The notes beneath the pieces are model-generated. The model searched no databases. It was not told where the DNA came from and saw nothing but the letters and a program-made list of their open reading frames with translations. A program made the position numbers and the translations under genes. Below are positions 1-11,800 of a stretch of 64,000 nt of DNA, in pieces. The first letter of the stretch is position 1. Each line of letters starts with the position of its first letter. The DNA comes from Pteria penguin (Eukaryota; Mollusca; Bivalvia; Pterioida; Pteriidae): the NCBI GenBank assembly GCA_035048485.1, contig CM068587.1, positions 52,939,501 through 53,003,500 on the forward strand, given 5' to 3'.

Positions 1-13
1 TCCATTCAAAACA

Positions 14-153
14 ATGAGGATCCTTTACGTGCCAGGCCTTCTGTGACATAGTACCTCAGCTTTTACTGCCTCACCCGTAAGACAGGACACCAGTGCAGCA
101 TGGAGGGAGTCAAACCCATGCCTCCCGGTCACGAGCTGAGCTATAGTTAGCCA
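14..153 (-). repeat. tRNA-derived SINE, partial head
   Basis: The sequence matches, in reverse, the head and middle of the better preserved SINEs at 13252, 20598, 25110 and 52131. It shows the 'GATCCTTTACGTGCCA' stretch, the 'AAGACAGGACACCAGTGC' stretch and a degenerate tRNA-like head near 140. The A and B boxes are badly decayed and the 3' tail is missing at the window edge. Confidence 0.6.
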
Positions 154-1280
154 AGGATCATTGACATAGTCCTATCATGATACAAGTTTCTAACTATACG
201 ATGTGTTAATGTACATTGGGTCTCATCACCTATTGAATCAAAGGCTTGAAGAGCCACAAAGGCGTCGAGCTAAATTTGATTTAAAGCTGTCAAAAGTAGC
301 ATAAATTACCAGTTGTGTTCATCTTTTTTGTGGAATTCCGATAAATGTTTTTAATAGAGTAAAAACAAAAGCTTAAGGACCAACATCCATACTGCAGTAT
401 ATCATAGAATATATCATCATTACATTTTATTGTTCTTTACATCATTCTTGCAGAAATATTTCAAATATCTTCTCATAAAAGAATGTACATGTGAAATCAA
501 TCGAACACCATTGCCATTTTTTTTACAAAGAACTGGACGAGTTGTTACCATTGCCTGTAAAATATAGAAGCCTTATGCTTAATTTGTTTTAAGATATGGT
601 CTAGGTTTCTGTTTTTGTCTACGCTACCAACACCTACACTAGGGCCAACAGCTTCTATATATCGTCCAAAAACACTACTTATTCGGTCGTTTATTGTATG
701 TGCACGTGTAAGGGCTAAAACGCCATGGCGATCGTCGTAATGACGCAAGCCGATTGTGCATCACAATCGCACTTTATCGGTTGATTTGGAATAAAATCTT
801 CACATGTAAGTTCTACGTAATTTATTTTTCATGCATTCAATCTAAAATTCTGTTTTAATCCATGTTATCATCCTTTACATCCGCATTAAATTTTGTAGGC
901 GATTTGAAAACTTTCTCGACTGCCAATTTGTTGTAATGAATATGTCTACCCGGATTCTCCACCATGTAATGAATATGTCTCTCATTCACTGTTAGTTCAC
1001 AAGTAGAAATAAAGTCCAAATATAAATTCAAAATTTATTTGTTTGAATGTCCGAATTATATCATAAATTGATGAAAATGTTTATTTTACAAAGTTCCAAA
1101 GTATAAAAAGCAATAATTCCAATTATACAAAGTTGTCCTAATTAAAGATGATCCAAAAAGCTAACTCCCCTAAATGCTCTCATTCATTCTATATAAGTTG
1201 CATGTACAAAATCATTTACATGTACGAACTCCGCCTTCATTACAAAAGTACAACCAATCAGAACATAGGTTACATATCAT
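154..1280. other. Intergenic AT-rich DNA, no gene seen
   Basis: A 67-codon open stretch on the minus strand (545-748) has no recognisable motif and no convincing splice signals, so it is not called. The only structure noted is the block at 735-770, which recurs inverted at about 2671-2706. Confidence 0.5.
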
Positions 1281-2706
1281 GTGTGTTCAACATACTGAAT
1301 TTAAATGATATCAATTCTTAATCAAGTAAATGACAAGCATAAGAACACCAAAAGGTGTATTCAACAAACTGAATTTAAAAGATATCAATTCTTAATCAAG
1401 TAAATGACAAGCATAAGAACACCAAAAGGAATGAAAGTCTTTGAAATCAGATAACTCAGAACAATACCCCTCCTATGCTTACTTTGGAAACCTGATAAAT
1501 GACAGATTGAAATATGTACCATATGTGAACAGAAATAACTAATTTCATTTGATAACATTCAAGGAATGCATTTCATCTGATATTATATCCCAGTAAATGT
1601 GAAAGTATTCCAAATCACTAAGAAATAGTAAAGTTAAATCTTAACTATTAATAAAAAATATCAATAAATCCAAAATTAGTTAATTTGATTTTTGTAAACT
1701 CATATTATTATACATATATACAACATTGTATGCCGTCGTGGGAACTTTTCCAGATATGTGAAAGACCTTGTGATATATACACATGCTACTTCCCTAATAA
1801 GGAATAAATGAGGCGTGGCTTCAAAAATTTTAGCGGGAAAATTCACAACTGCGCAAAAACAAGCAAGTAATTGCCATTAACATAAAGCTATTTGGCTTTG
1901 TGACCAAAATCTTGATCATTTAATGCTATTCCAATTACAACTTAAACTTTTTAAAAAGCTATGCTTGTTTAAGATAGACTGGAGTTACCTGCTCTTGCTT
2001 GCTATCGCTGCGCGAAGAGACAAGTGACCACCGCCATTTTGTAAAGGCTATTCCCTGTCCAGCAAGTGTTATTTATAGCACAGACGGTAAGGGCAGATAA
2101 GAAGCTGTACACACTGCGTGTAGTTATTTTTAAAATTCGTCTGCAGTAGCACACACAGCATAGGTATACAGTACCTGATGTAATTTATGAGAGGCCCGTC
2201 TTCTTTAGCCTTGAGGATGTAATTAATTTTGTCGATATTTGTTGATTCTAGGTTAAATGAATAAAACAAAGACATATATACACTGTATATATGTCTCTGA
2301 ATGAAACAAAGCGAAATCCAGTGAGATAAAAATAACCGATAACGTGTCACTTGAACCTAGGTCAGCCTCGTTATGAATTAGTGGTCACCTGTTTAGATAT
2401 CTTCGTGATACGCATTGCCAGTCTATATTTAGGATTCTATGAAATATTTTATTTGTTCTTTTTAAGACTGAAATTTATATCTACAGATATTATTATTATA
2501 TTATTTATATTATTATATATATTTCGAAGATTGCGCGATCGGTTTCCATATTGGCGCTTAATGTCAAATTAGGCCTTGATCGCGTGTGTTACAAGCGTTC
2601 TACTACGATTTCTCCAAATAAAGCAATATGTCACGTGGTCTTCCCCATATTTGGAAAAATTCCCATGAAGTGCGATTGTAATTCATAATCGGCTTGCGTC
2701 ATCACG
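735..2706. repeat. Pair of inverted ~36-bp blocks 1.9 kb apart
   Basis: The block at 735-770 contains 'TGACGCAAGCCGATT' followed by 'CACAATCGCACTT'. Its reverse complement recurs at about 2671-2706 ('AAGTGCGATTGTAATTCATAATCGGCTTGCGTCA') with a few mismatches. They could be sub-terminal repeats of a decayed DNA transposon or two unrelated copies of a short dispersed repeat. The outer ends cannot be defined by eye. Confidence 0.35.
1281..1429. repeat. Tandem duplication, 2 x 74 bp
   Basis: Two adjacent near-identical copies start at 1281 and 1355. Each contains 'GATATCAATTCTTAATCAAG' and ends 'AAGAACACCAAAAGG'. No coding content. Confidence 0.85.
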
Positions 2707-3612
2707 GCGAATGAATATTTTAACACACACAATAAGCGACAGAATAATACGTGTTTTAGGGCAATATATTGATAATTTAAGTTTAGCAGACCTATGCTTA
2801 AACCTATTTCTGTGCAATGAAATTTCAATAACAAGGATAACAAAGCCGGTTTTGCAAGAACTTTTACTACGTTTAGTACTTTAAAGAAGGTACTACTTTG
2901 TTACGTAGATTAAAAAGGCGGTGTAGAGGAAAAATTTTTACGATCGCTAGAAGACTGTCGAGCAAATGCTCGACGCCTTAATAAAACCACAAGGTCACAT
3001 TGGCTCAGGGATTAAAAGTTCAAATAAAATTCAAATTAATTCTTCCATACAAAACCCAATATCACTTAGTAATATCTGAAGATTCAAGAAGTTTGACATT
3101 TTTTTTAACCACACCCCACAATTGAGTTCTATCTTGGTTCTTTTTAATCTTTCTCCAAATTGCGACATATACAATATTTTTTTCTACTATGCCATTTGGA
3201 CATCTTCGTTTGTTTATGTACAGTTGCTGAAAAAAAGGAAAAATTTTTGTGCATTTTATAATAGTATCTGCCTTAAAATTGTCAAAGTCAAAGGGTTCAA
3301 TTGAGATTTACATTTTGAATGTTTTGTCAGTGCAAATTACAAGGGAGGAAAGGAAGGTTTTCAATTGCAGTTATCAAGAAAACTGTACTTGGGAAACTAT
3401 TACGATTTAAACCTGAGACCTACATTCATTATGCAAAGTTTACCACGGAAATTTGGGTGGTTCAATGATTTTCACCATCTGATAATTTTTAAAGCCAAGT
3501 GGCTGAAAATTTGTGGATATCGAGTGTTTCTTGTTATTTATTTTTTAGCAATAGTTCATGTATGTAGATAGATACTATGGTGACAGGCAGTGCTGGACGA
3601 AACCAGGTTACC
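1430..3612. other. Intergenic AT-rich DNA, no gene supported
   Basis: Several open frames of 60-93 codons occur (for example 2069-2350 minus and 2351-2572 plus), but they are low complexity and lack motifs or splice context. The stretch at about 1975-2000 matches in reverse a segment at about 63835-63860 ('AGAGCAGGTAACTCCAGT'), marking an old dispersed element. Confidence 0.45.
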
Positions 3613-3896
3613 AGGAGAAAACTAGTAGCCATCAGAAGGCCCTTTCCACATGTATGACTAGGAGAAAACCAGTAGCCTTCAGAAGGCCCTTTCCACATGT
3701 ATGACTAAGAGAAACCTAGTCGCCATCAGAATGCCCTTCCCACATGTATGACTAGGAGAAAACTAGTAGCCATCAAAAAGCCCTTTCCACATGTATGACT
3801 AAGAGAAAACTAGTAGCCATCAGAAGGCCCTTTCCATATGCATGACTAGGAGAAAACTAGTAACCTTCAGAGGGCCCTTTTCAAATGTATGACTAG
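3613..3896. repeat. Minisatellite, six copies of a 47-bp unit
   Basis: Copies begin at about 3613, 3660, 3707, 3753, 3800 and 3847. Each unit has the core 'GAGAAAACTAGTAGCCATCA' followed by 'GAAGGCCCTTTCCACATGTA', with a few substitutions per copy. The array is flanked by unique AT-rich sequence. Confidence 0.9.
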
Positions 3897-5793
3897 GAAT
3901 TTTAGTCAATTAATATTGAGAACACATGTATTACAAAGCAAAAACAAGTGACTGCAAACTGTTTTCTCAAATATGTTTGTCCTTACAAAACTTGAAACAA
4001 AGACATTTTGTAAAGGTATTTTTTTATTATTTTGGAATCAAATGCATATACAATTTTTTCTTGGTTCATTTTGTTATATAAATCTGAAATGAAAAGATGC
4101 AGAATATCGTTGTATTATAACGCTACCCATCATACGATATGTATTTTTGCGGCCTTTATACCAAAATGAAATAAACTCCAAGAAATGACAAAAAAAAAAA
4201 AGAAACAAAAACAAAAAACCCCCCCCAAAAAAACGTGAATCCTCTAAATCATTTTATACTGAAGTTGACTTAACACACCTAAAAGACTAATTGAAAGTTC
4301 AAAATTTAACATCACTAGATGAATAGAATAGTCAAGGATATTTCAAATCAAGATCAACAGAATAATACACACAATGGGAAGGTACATGTACCCTCTAATG
4401 CTTTATATATATAAGTACACACGTACTAGATCTAGATGCAATCAAGTGGATACAAACTGCAAATACAATAACAAAATGAGGTCATAACACTGTGCAACAC
4501 CTGGCAACATCAACTATCATCTCAATAATAAAACTAATATCTAAGTCTGCACTATTGTGGAAATATATTTTCATGCATAATTGAACATATATATTTCATC
4601 ATAAATACTCCTACATATATAAGCATTTGTATGGAAGAACATGAATATTTGATTAACTTGCATCTAAAATTCTATGTTGAATTTATTGTTTGATGACAAA
4701 CATCTCGGTCATTCTTTTTTTCATTGTCGAAAGGAAAGGTGAAAATTACACTGCAAGTCATTCCTGTCTATGTTAATTGTTTGGGGTTTTACATCATTTT
4801 CAAGAAATTTTTACTTGTATGGAAATGTGGAGGCAGAAGGTTATCACCTCTCTGTCATGGTGACAAAATTTTGGGACTGAACTTGGATCACATGCACTGC
4901 AGGCAATCGGGGTTCAATTCTTTGACTGCACCACTCAGAGGTTGGCTACTTGTACCTTCTGCATCCAACATGGTTGAAAATTGTTGAAAGTAATGTGAAA
5001 TCCCAATCCACCAACATTTCCAAAAGGCTCAAAATTATTTAAGTTCATGTACAATGCACAGTCATTTTATAGAATCCCCCCTTCTCTCTCTCTCTCTCTC
5101 ATTATACTTGCCAGAAGTCAAAGAGGTAAAGTAGTATGCACCTCTTGATACAAAATAAATGCTTCTTAATTTTACAACAAAAAATGCGAAACATACCATA
5201 AACCATGAATATATTATATATATATACAATACTATGGAAAACTATATTTGTATAGTGTGTCATTAAGCATGCCTAGTTAAAATTTCAACTGCAGTTGCTA
5301 TCATTCTCTGTACTATACATGATGTTTCACAATACTAGAGACAGTGGGCATGAAGTTGCAAGTCCACACTTGCTGTACTGTAGACCATTTTTGATACAGA
5401 GTTGGCTGAGCCAGGGCCTGTGATGAACATATGTAGGACTACTTGAGGTTCTCTTACTGAGAAAACAGAGCTTAAAATCTACACCATGCACAACCAATGC
5501 TCTCCTGATACAAGTACAAAAATCTTATAATTAAGTTAGCAACATTACTGATCAACCAGGAACAAAGACTGAACGAAACTGGTCAAGTTTTAACAGAGAC
5601 CCATAAAACTGAACAGTTAACATCTAAATATAGATTCAACATTTCTGATAGACAATCGTAGTACACTGTTTAATCTTCTGGATCATGGAAGTAAAGTTTG
5701 TATCTCAATTGTTGTCTTGGTGGGATACAAATGCCCCCGCTGGCAGCTAAAGTAGTGAAATATAATTGCTAAAGAACTAATACTTGAAAATTC
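3897..5793. other. Intergenic DNA with simple repeats, no gene seen
   Basis: Contains an A-rich and C-run stretch at 4189-4235, a (CT)n run at about 5083-5101 and a (TA)n run near 5213-5226. An 87-codon open stretch at 4724-4987 shows no domain or splice context. Confidence 0.5.
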
Positions 5794-6225
5794 AAGAAAT
5801 TTTTAATGTATAAGGGCAATTACTCTGTCAAAAATTACCGGAACACACCCATATTCCAACTTGACTTGCACTTTCCCTTGATACATCTATATACCATATA
5901 CCAATTTAATCCATCGAATCTTCGAAGAGAAAATGAGTGGAAACTGTCTTTTTTAAGAAATTTTTAATGTTCAAGGGCAATAACTCTGTCAAAAATTACC
6001 AGACCACACCCATATTCCATCTTGACTTGCAGTTTCCCTTGATACATCTGTATATTCAATATTAATTTAATCCATGAAACCTTCAAAGAGAAAATGAGCG
6101 GAAACTGTCATTTTTAAGAAATTTTCTATGGCCAAGGGCAATAACTCTGTCAAAAATTACCGGACCACACCTATTTTCAAACTTGACCCGCATCTTTACC
6201 TAATACATCTGTATACAAAATATCA
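5794..6225. repeat. Three tandem copies of a 161-bp unit
   Basis: Copies start at about 5794, 5955 and 6116. Each carries 'AAGGGCAATAACTCTGTCAA' followed by 'AAATTACCGGACCACACCC' and 'CTTGATACATCTGTATA'. The phrase resembles a bivalve dispersed element; the third copy is the most diverged. Confidence 0.85.
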
Positions 6226-6623
6226 TTTCTGAAAGGTTGAGATGACTTGAACCTAAGAAATGTTATAAGAACGTGAAATTGGAGTTTATAGTAAAGCAGA
6301 AAAAGGTCGAATTTTAATCTTATTGACTGGATCTTGCTAATACTTTCTGGTAGTATTGTAAAAAATCAAAAACATCATGTAGAGTACAGATTTGTAACAA
6401 ATACATTTAACATATCATTACAACTTATATGTTTAGAGTGCATAACCACTTGCATATATGTACAACAAATACAACATCAAAACAGAGAAATGAGGTCAGA
6501 GAAATATCCAAAATAAACACAATACATGCATCTACCCATACAGTAATAAGAGGGACTTGGGACTACAAATTACAGATTGTACTGTATAACAATGCTGAAA
6601 CAATGGACTAGAAACAATGATGT

Positions 6624-6790
6624 TACAATGCGACCCTGCCTAAAACAAACACAGGACGACAATACCGCCTTGCCTAAAACAACCACAGTACTACAAACTT
6701 CTCTACAATGCCACCTTGCCTAAAACAAGCACAGTACCACAAACTTGGCTACAATGCCACCTTGCCTAAAAATGACAACACAGTACAAAC
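6624..6790. repeat. Minisatellite, ~47-bp unit, 3-4 copies
   Basis: 'CCACCTTGCCTAAAACAA' recurs with intervening 'CACAGTACTACAAACTT'-like sequence. Copies are imperfect, and open frames across it are artefacts of the repeat. Confidence 0.75.
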
Positions 6791-7273
6791 TAGGTCACAA
6801 TTCTTCTCCATCTAAAAAAGTTAAAGCACTACAAATTAGGTCACCACATTGTTTTCGGTTCTCTTTACAAATTTATACTGGACTTATTACCCAAAATTAC
6901 AAGATGCATGAACTGAATACCAATACATCACGTTTCAAGCAAACTGTGAAAATAATTTGAAACCTTATCAGAGCAAATTCAAATTCAATAAATTGTATGT
7001 TTATCATATGCATACAAAGTAATGACTTTCAAACTATTGTATTCAGAGGTAATACTTTGAAGTCTTTCCATATGACCACTCTTATTAAGAAGTTACCTGT
7101 TTATATAGGTCACTTTTTAAAATTTTCTTTTTTTATTTGCAATATCAACCTTTGTATTAAGGTTACCTGCACATAAAAATTACTTATTAGCCTTAAGTCT
7201 ACAGTTTGGTGACCTTTAAACACAGGTCAAACTGTCTATATGCTGTCATCTGTCTGACACTTTTCACTACTAT

Positions 7274-7400
7274 CAAACAATGGCAGGTATCTGTATGCCT
7301 ATCGACTAGTATAGCAAACAACAGCTGGTAGCTGTATGCCTATCAAATAGTATAGCAAACAATGGCAGGTAGCTGTATGCCTATCGACTAGTATGGCATA
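7274..7400. repeat. Minisatellite, three copies of a 41-bp unit
   Basis: Units start at about 7274, 7315 and 7356. Each has 'CAAACAATGGCAGGTAGCTG' followed by 'TATGCCTATCGACTAGTAT'. Confidence 0.85.
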
Positions 7401-8808
7401 TGAACGTATGTTACTGATCTAATGCTGTGTACAACGACCAGTAATGTAAGTCTCATCTAAAGTATGAATTCACCATTCAGGCCACATATTGACCGTTGTC
7501 CAAATAAAATCTAGTCGACCACACGAAAATAAATAAGATCTAAAAGAACTGAAAGGGTTCACATGCGATATGGTTGAAATACTTCAGTGCTGTTATTTAT
7601 AGATTTTGTGATGTTCTCTGGTCAAGAGTTCCAGAACCACTAAACATACTCTTACTCGGCCATCCATGTTTGCTACATTGTACAGCGTTTGTTACATCAT
7701 TGTACAAACTTTGTTACATCAATGTAACAAATTTGTATCAAAATCTGATGAAAACTGATTTGAGATAGACCCTTACAAATAACATACTGCCAGAAATCTT
7801 CTGATGACATGAAGATTTAAAATAATCTTAGTAAAATAGGACAAGAAATGAGTACATGTAATTATGTAATGAAAATTTGATGACGAAAAAGAATTTCATT
7901 TTGTATATGTCTATTACTTAAATTTTGATCTGAATTCTGAGGTTATGTTTTGGATAAAATCTTCAGAAAGACAAACTGAATGGGTAAATAAAAAAAAATG
8001 AAGAGAAAGAGATAAAAAAAAAATTGACAACATATTAAAAACATTGGAGAATGCACTTATTATTACTACCCGACTAAAACCATCATTTTCTTGAGAAGTA
8101 GGGTGTTAGATTGAGTGGACATTAAAAATGACTTTCTAGAAATGATAACTGGTATATGTGGAGATTGAGTACTTATTAATTTGTGATTTTGGTAATACAG
8201 AATTATTTCTTATATTTGATCGGTATGTGCCATCATAACCATTGTGAGATCATGGAATTGCCATAAAAGCCTCATTTTTGTCCTTTCATTTCCCATACTT
8301 TGACACTGGTTTCCATAGATTTGGTATATGTTCTATTTATCCTACGTCTGATGTCTCAGCAATGAGAAGACAACTCTGTATTACAGAAAGAACAAAGAGA
8401 TACTGATTTTGGTACGAACATGTAAGATAGTTGCTCATGAAAAAAAGTGTAAACGTGACAAAAACAGAAATATTGCAAACTGCCCATATACGAAATAAAT
8501 CGTAAATATGTGAAGTTAAAAGTCTTTGAAATGCATAGCCCAATATTCAATCAATAAATGCATGTATGGTACAGTAGTAAAGTTTTTTTTTCTGAAATTT
8601 TATCAAAATAATTATTATATTTATCTGTAGCTAGAATAAAGGGTGACAAAAATAGACAGTGTCATACTTCTAAAACCAAAAATATATCATATCAAATTTT
8701 GAAAGACTTTTCTCCAGCACATGGCTCAAGTTAACATAATTATAGCACTATTCAACCTTGGATCAAAATGTATTTTAGCAAAATAAAGCTTTGATATCGG
8801 CATAAATG
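7401..8808. other. Downstream flank of the LRR gene (3' UTR and intergenic)
   Basis: No coding exon was found. The first several hundred bases below 8809 probably hold the LRR gene's 3' UTR. Two overlapping open frames at 8337-8550 are hydrophobic, AT-driven and not supported. Confidence 0.4.
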
Positions 8809-11800
8809 CTAGGATATGATACATCCTTTCTTTGGCACGTTCACACTGGAAGAGACAGAAGATACTGCCGAACCCTCGAAGTCTGACATTCTACAGACTT
8901 CATTAAGAACAGGTCTGTCCAAGTCTACCATACTATCAGCTGGAGGAGGATAAAAGCAACCACACAAGATACTAGACTGTTTTTTGTGATCGAAGTCCCT
9001 ATGACATTTTTCCACGTAATCTTCGTAGCGGGTGTCTAGCTGTTTTGCAGCGGAGATCTGTTCTCGGCGAGCAGGGACTTCAATAGCTTTTGCACAATCA
9101 ATGGAGCATGCCCAGTGTTGAAATGGAACACAAGAGTTACCAAGGTACGGATTCTTGAAGGTGATGACTTTGTAGCCTGAAAAATGAAGTAAGGAAATAT
9201 TATATAAGCAAAGTAATAAAATTTTCCTTTAATCAAAGCATGCACATTTTTTGTATTGTTTTTTAATTACATGTAAATGTTATAAACAATTTTCTCAGAT
9301 GGTCATAATTTTCAGTGTAAACATATCTATATGTAATAGTCATTTTTCATATTAAAGCTATTCCACTTTTTATGTCCACTATGATGGTCGACTGCTCAAA
9401 TTTGAGGCATCTATTGTGATGTCACTAACTAAGATTTAAAATCATAATAAAAATTTCAGAAAATAGTACTTTGTTCATTATTAGCCCTCCCCCTCCCCCT
9501 TCCCCCACCCCCACCATCTACCCTTATATCATGTAAAATTTGTCATTTGTGTACAGAGAATAATGATTTTTCCTGATGGTTAGTACATTTGTAATTTCTC
9601 AGAAAAATATATTTCCTGAGAACTATCTGTGCCAATGACAAAAGACTTTTACTAAATATCCTAGTACCTTTTTTACTACCACAAACATTCTCTTAAAAGT
9701 GTCTCAACATAAGGCAAAAGTCTCAACAACGGGGCAATAGTCTCAACAATATTGCAATAATTTCAACAGCAGGGGAACTGTCTCAACAACAGGGCAGTTG
9801 TCTCAACAATAGGGCAATAGTTTCAACAACAGGGCAATAGTCTCATGAGCAGGGCAATAGTCACAACAGGGAAATAGTCTCAACAACAGGGCATAGTGTC
9901 AACAAGAGGGCAGCAGTCTAAATGACTGGGCAAAAGTCTCAACAACACGGCAACAGTCTCAATAACTGAGCAAAAGTCTCAACAACAGGGTAATAGTTTC
10001 AACAACAGGGTAATGCGCAAAGAAGGACGCTGAGGCGGACTTTGGTATTCGCAAAAATACATGGAGTACAATACTTAAAAACCGTAATATAATGTTGACG
10101 TTTTCAACTGTCGTCATACATTCAAGAAATTTGTGTCCGATAAAACATCAAATACAATGACAAAGAAAAAAATCTAACTGACTTCTTCTGAAGATTGTAT
10201 GCATTACACAATCTTTAAGTGCAGACTACAAACACTTGTATGATATATTTATATTTTATAAATGAATTCAGTATGTATCGGTCTACTGTGTTGTTCTTTA
10301 ATAATTCAAAAATAAACAGGATTTGCTACATATTTTGTTATAGCGAACTTTATATCTTCCCTCGGTAAATTTCGTAATATGCATATGGCGAACTATGCAT
10401 AGTACGAACCAGCTTTATTTGTCCCTAGTGATTCGCTATAAACATGTTTTACTGTATTGGTACGTCTTACTCACTCACCTGACTTCATGGCAAGACATGC
10501 TCTATCACAATGATGACAAATCCGAAACATCTCATAGATATTCGACATGTAGCACTTTAATGTATTCGCAACATAAGGATTATGAAAGAAATCTTTTTTA
10601 CTCCCGATGATGGCCTTGGCTGCAAGAAACTGCAACGTTATCGGTAACCTGGCATTACCGGAGTATGACCCTGTCACAGGGATGATTCTGAACTCAACAT
10701 CTGTATGGTACCACATGAACGTGGCCTTAAAATAATTGTGGTTTCCATGGCGATGTACCGTCTCTATGGAAGACATTTTTAGTAGGCATCCTGGGAGGGC
10801 ATCCAGTAAGTTATTGTCCAGTAGAATTGTTCGTAAGTTACTGCAGAACGTAATGGTATACGGTATAGATTGCACTTGAAGTTTGTTGTTAGTTAATGCT
10901 AGATATTCCAATTTTTCCATTCGGCCAATGTCAGGGGGAAGGGTATCCAGGCAGTTGTACTTGAGAGATAGATACCGTACGTTTTTACACTTAAAAATCT
11001 GAATAATAAAAATAATTTATCAAAGTAAAAACTACATGAAAACAAAAGTACTAAAAATGAATGAAAATAAATCAATGCAAAAGGAGAAATACAGAAGAGT
11101 TACAATGTAACAAAAAATAAAACATTCAGCCACCTATCACTTTTAAAAGGAGAAATTTTTGCAGTTTATGGACATCAGTAGCATGACCACATACATACAG
11201 TCAACAGTCCATGGTCAGAAGGCAGAAAGTAACACTATTCATTTGTTTAATTAAAAAAAAAAAAAACATAATTCCAATTCAGTGATATTAAGATGCAATG
11301 ATTTATAAGTATACATCTACCTCTTTTGGCAACTTGTTGTCATCGCCATATTTGAAGATGCTATCTAAGTGGAATTCTGTGAAATTATGGCAGTTCAAAT
11401 AGGTAGTGAGCAAAGTTTCTGGAAATGAAAAAGCAAAAATAAGGTCCAAACAAAATATACCTCTGTTACTGAATACCAAACCGACCTAATTCTCACCAAT
11501 CTGGAATTTGTACTTTTTAAAGAAACTTATGTTATCTCTATTACAATAAACCTCCCAAAAATAAAACCAAAAAACCCCCAAAACTTACCATGATACAACC
11601 TACCGTATCTTACAGGTATCTTAGTTTTTGCCTTAGCAAATATTGCTCCAGAATAAAGGGTCAATCAATAAATGGTACATTTGTACTTCTTTCTCCGATT
11701 AGAAAGAATACATGTATCATGTTTTCTATTCATTTCATTTGTTTAAGACTACACCCAGATCACAATGGCATGCAATGCTTAATAATATAGGAAAAAGAGG

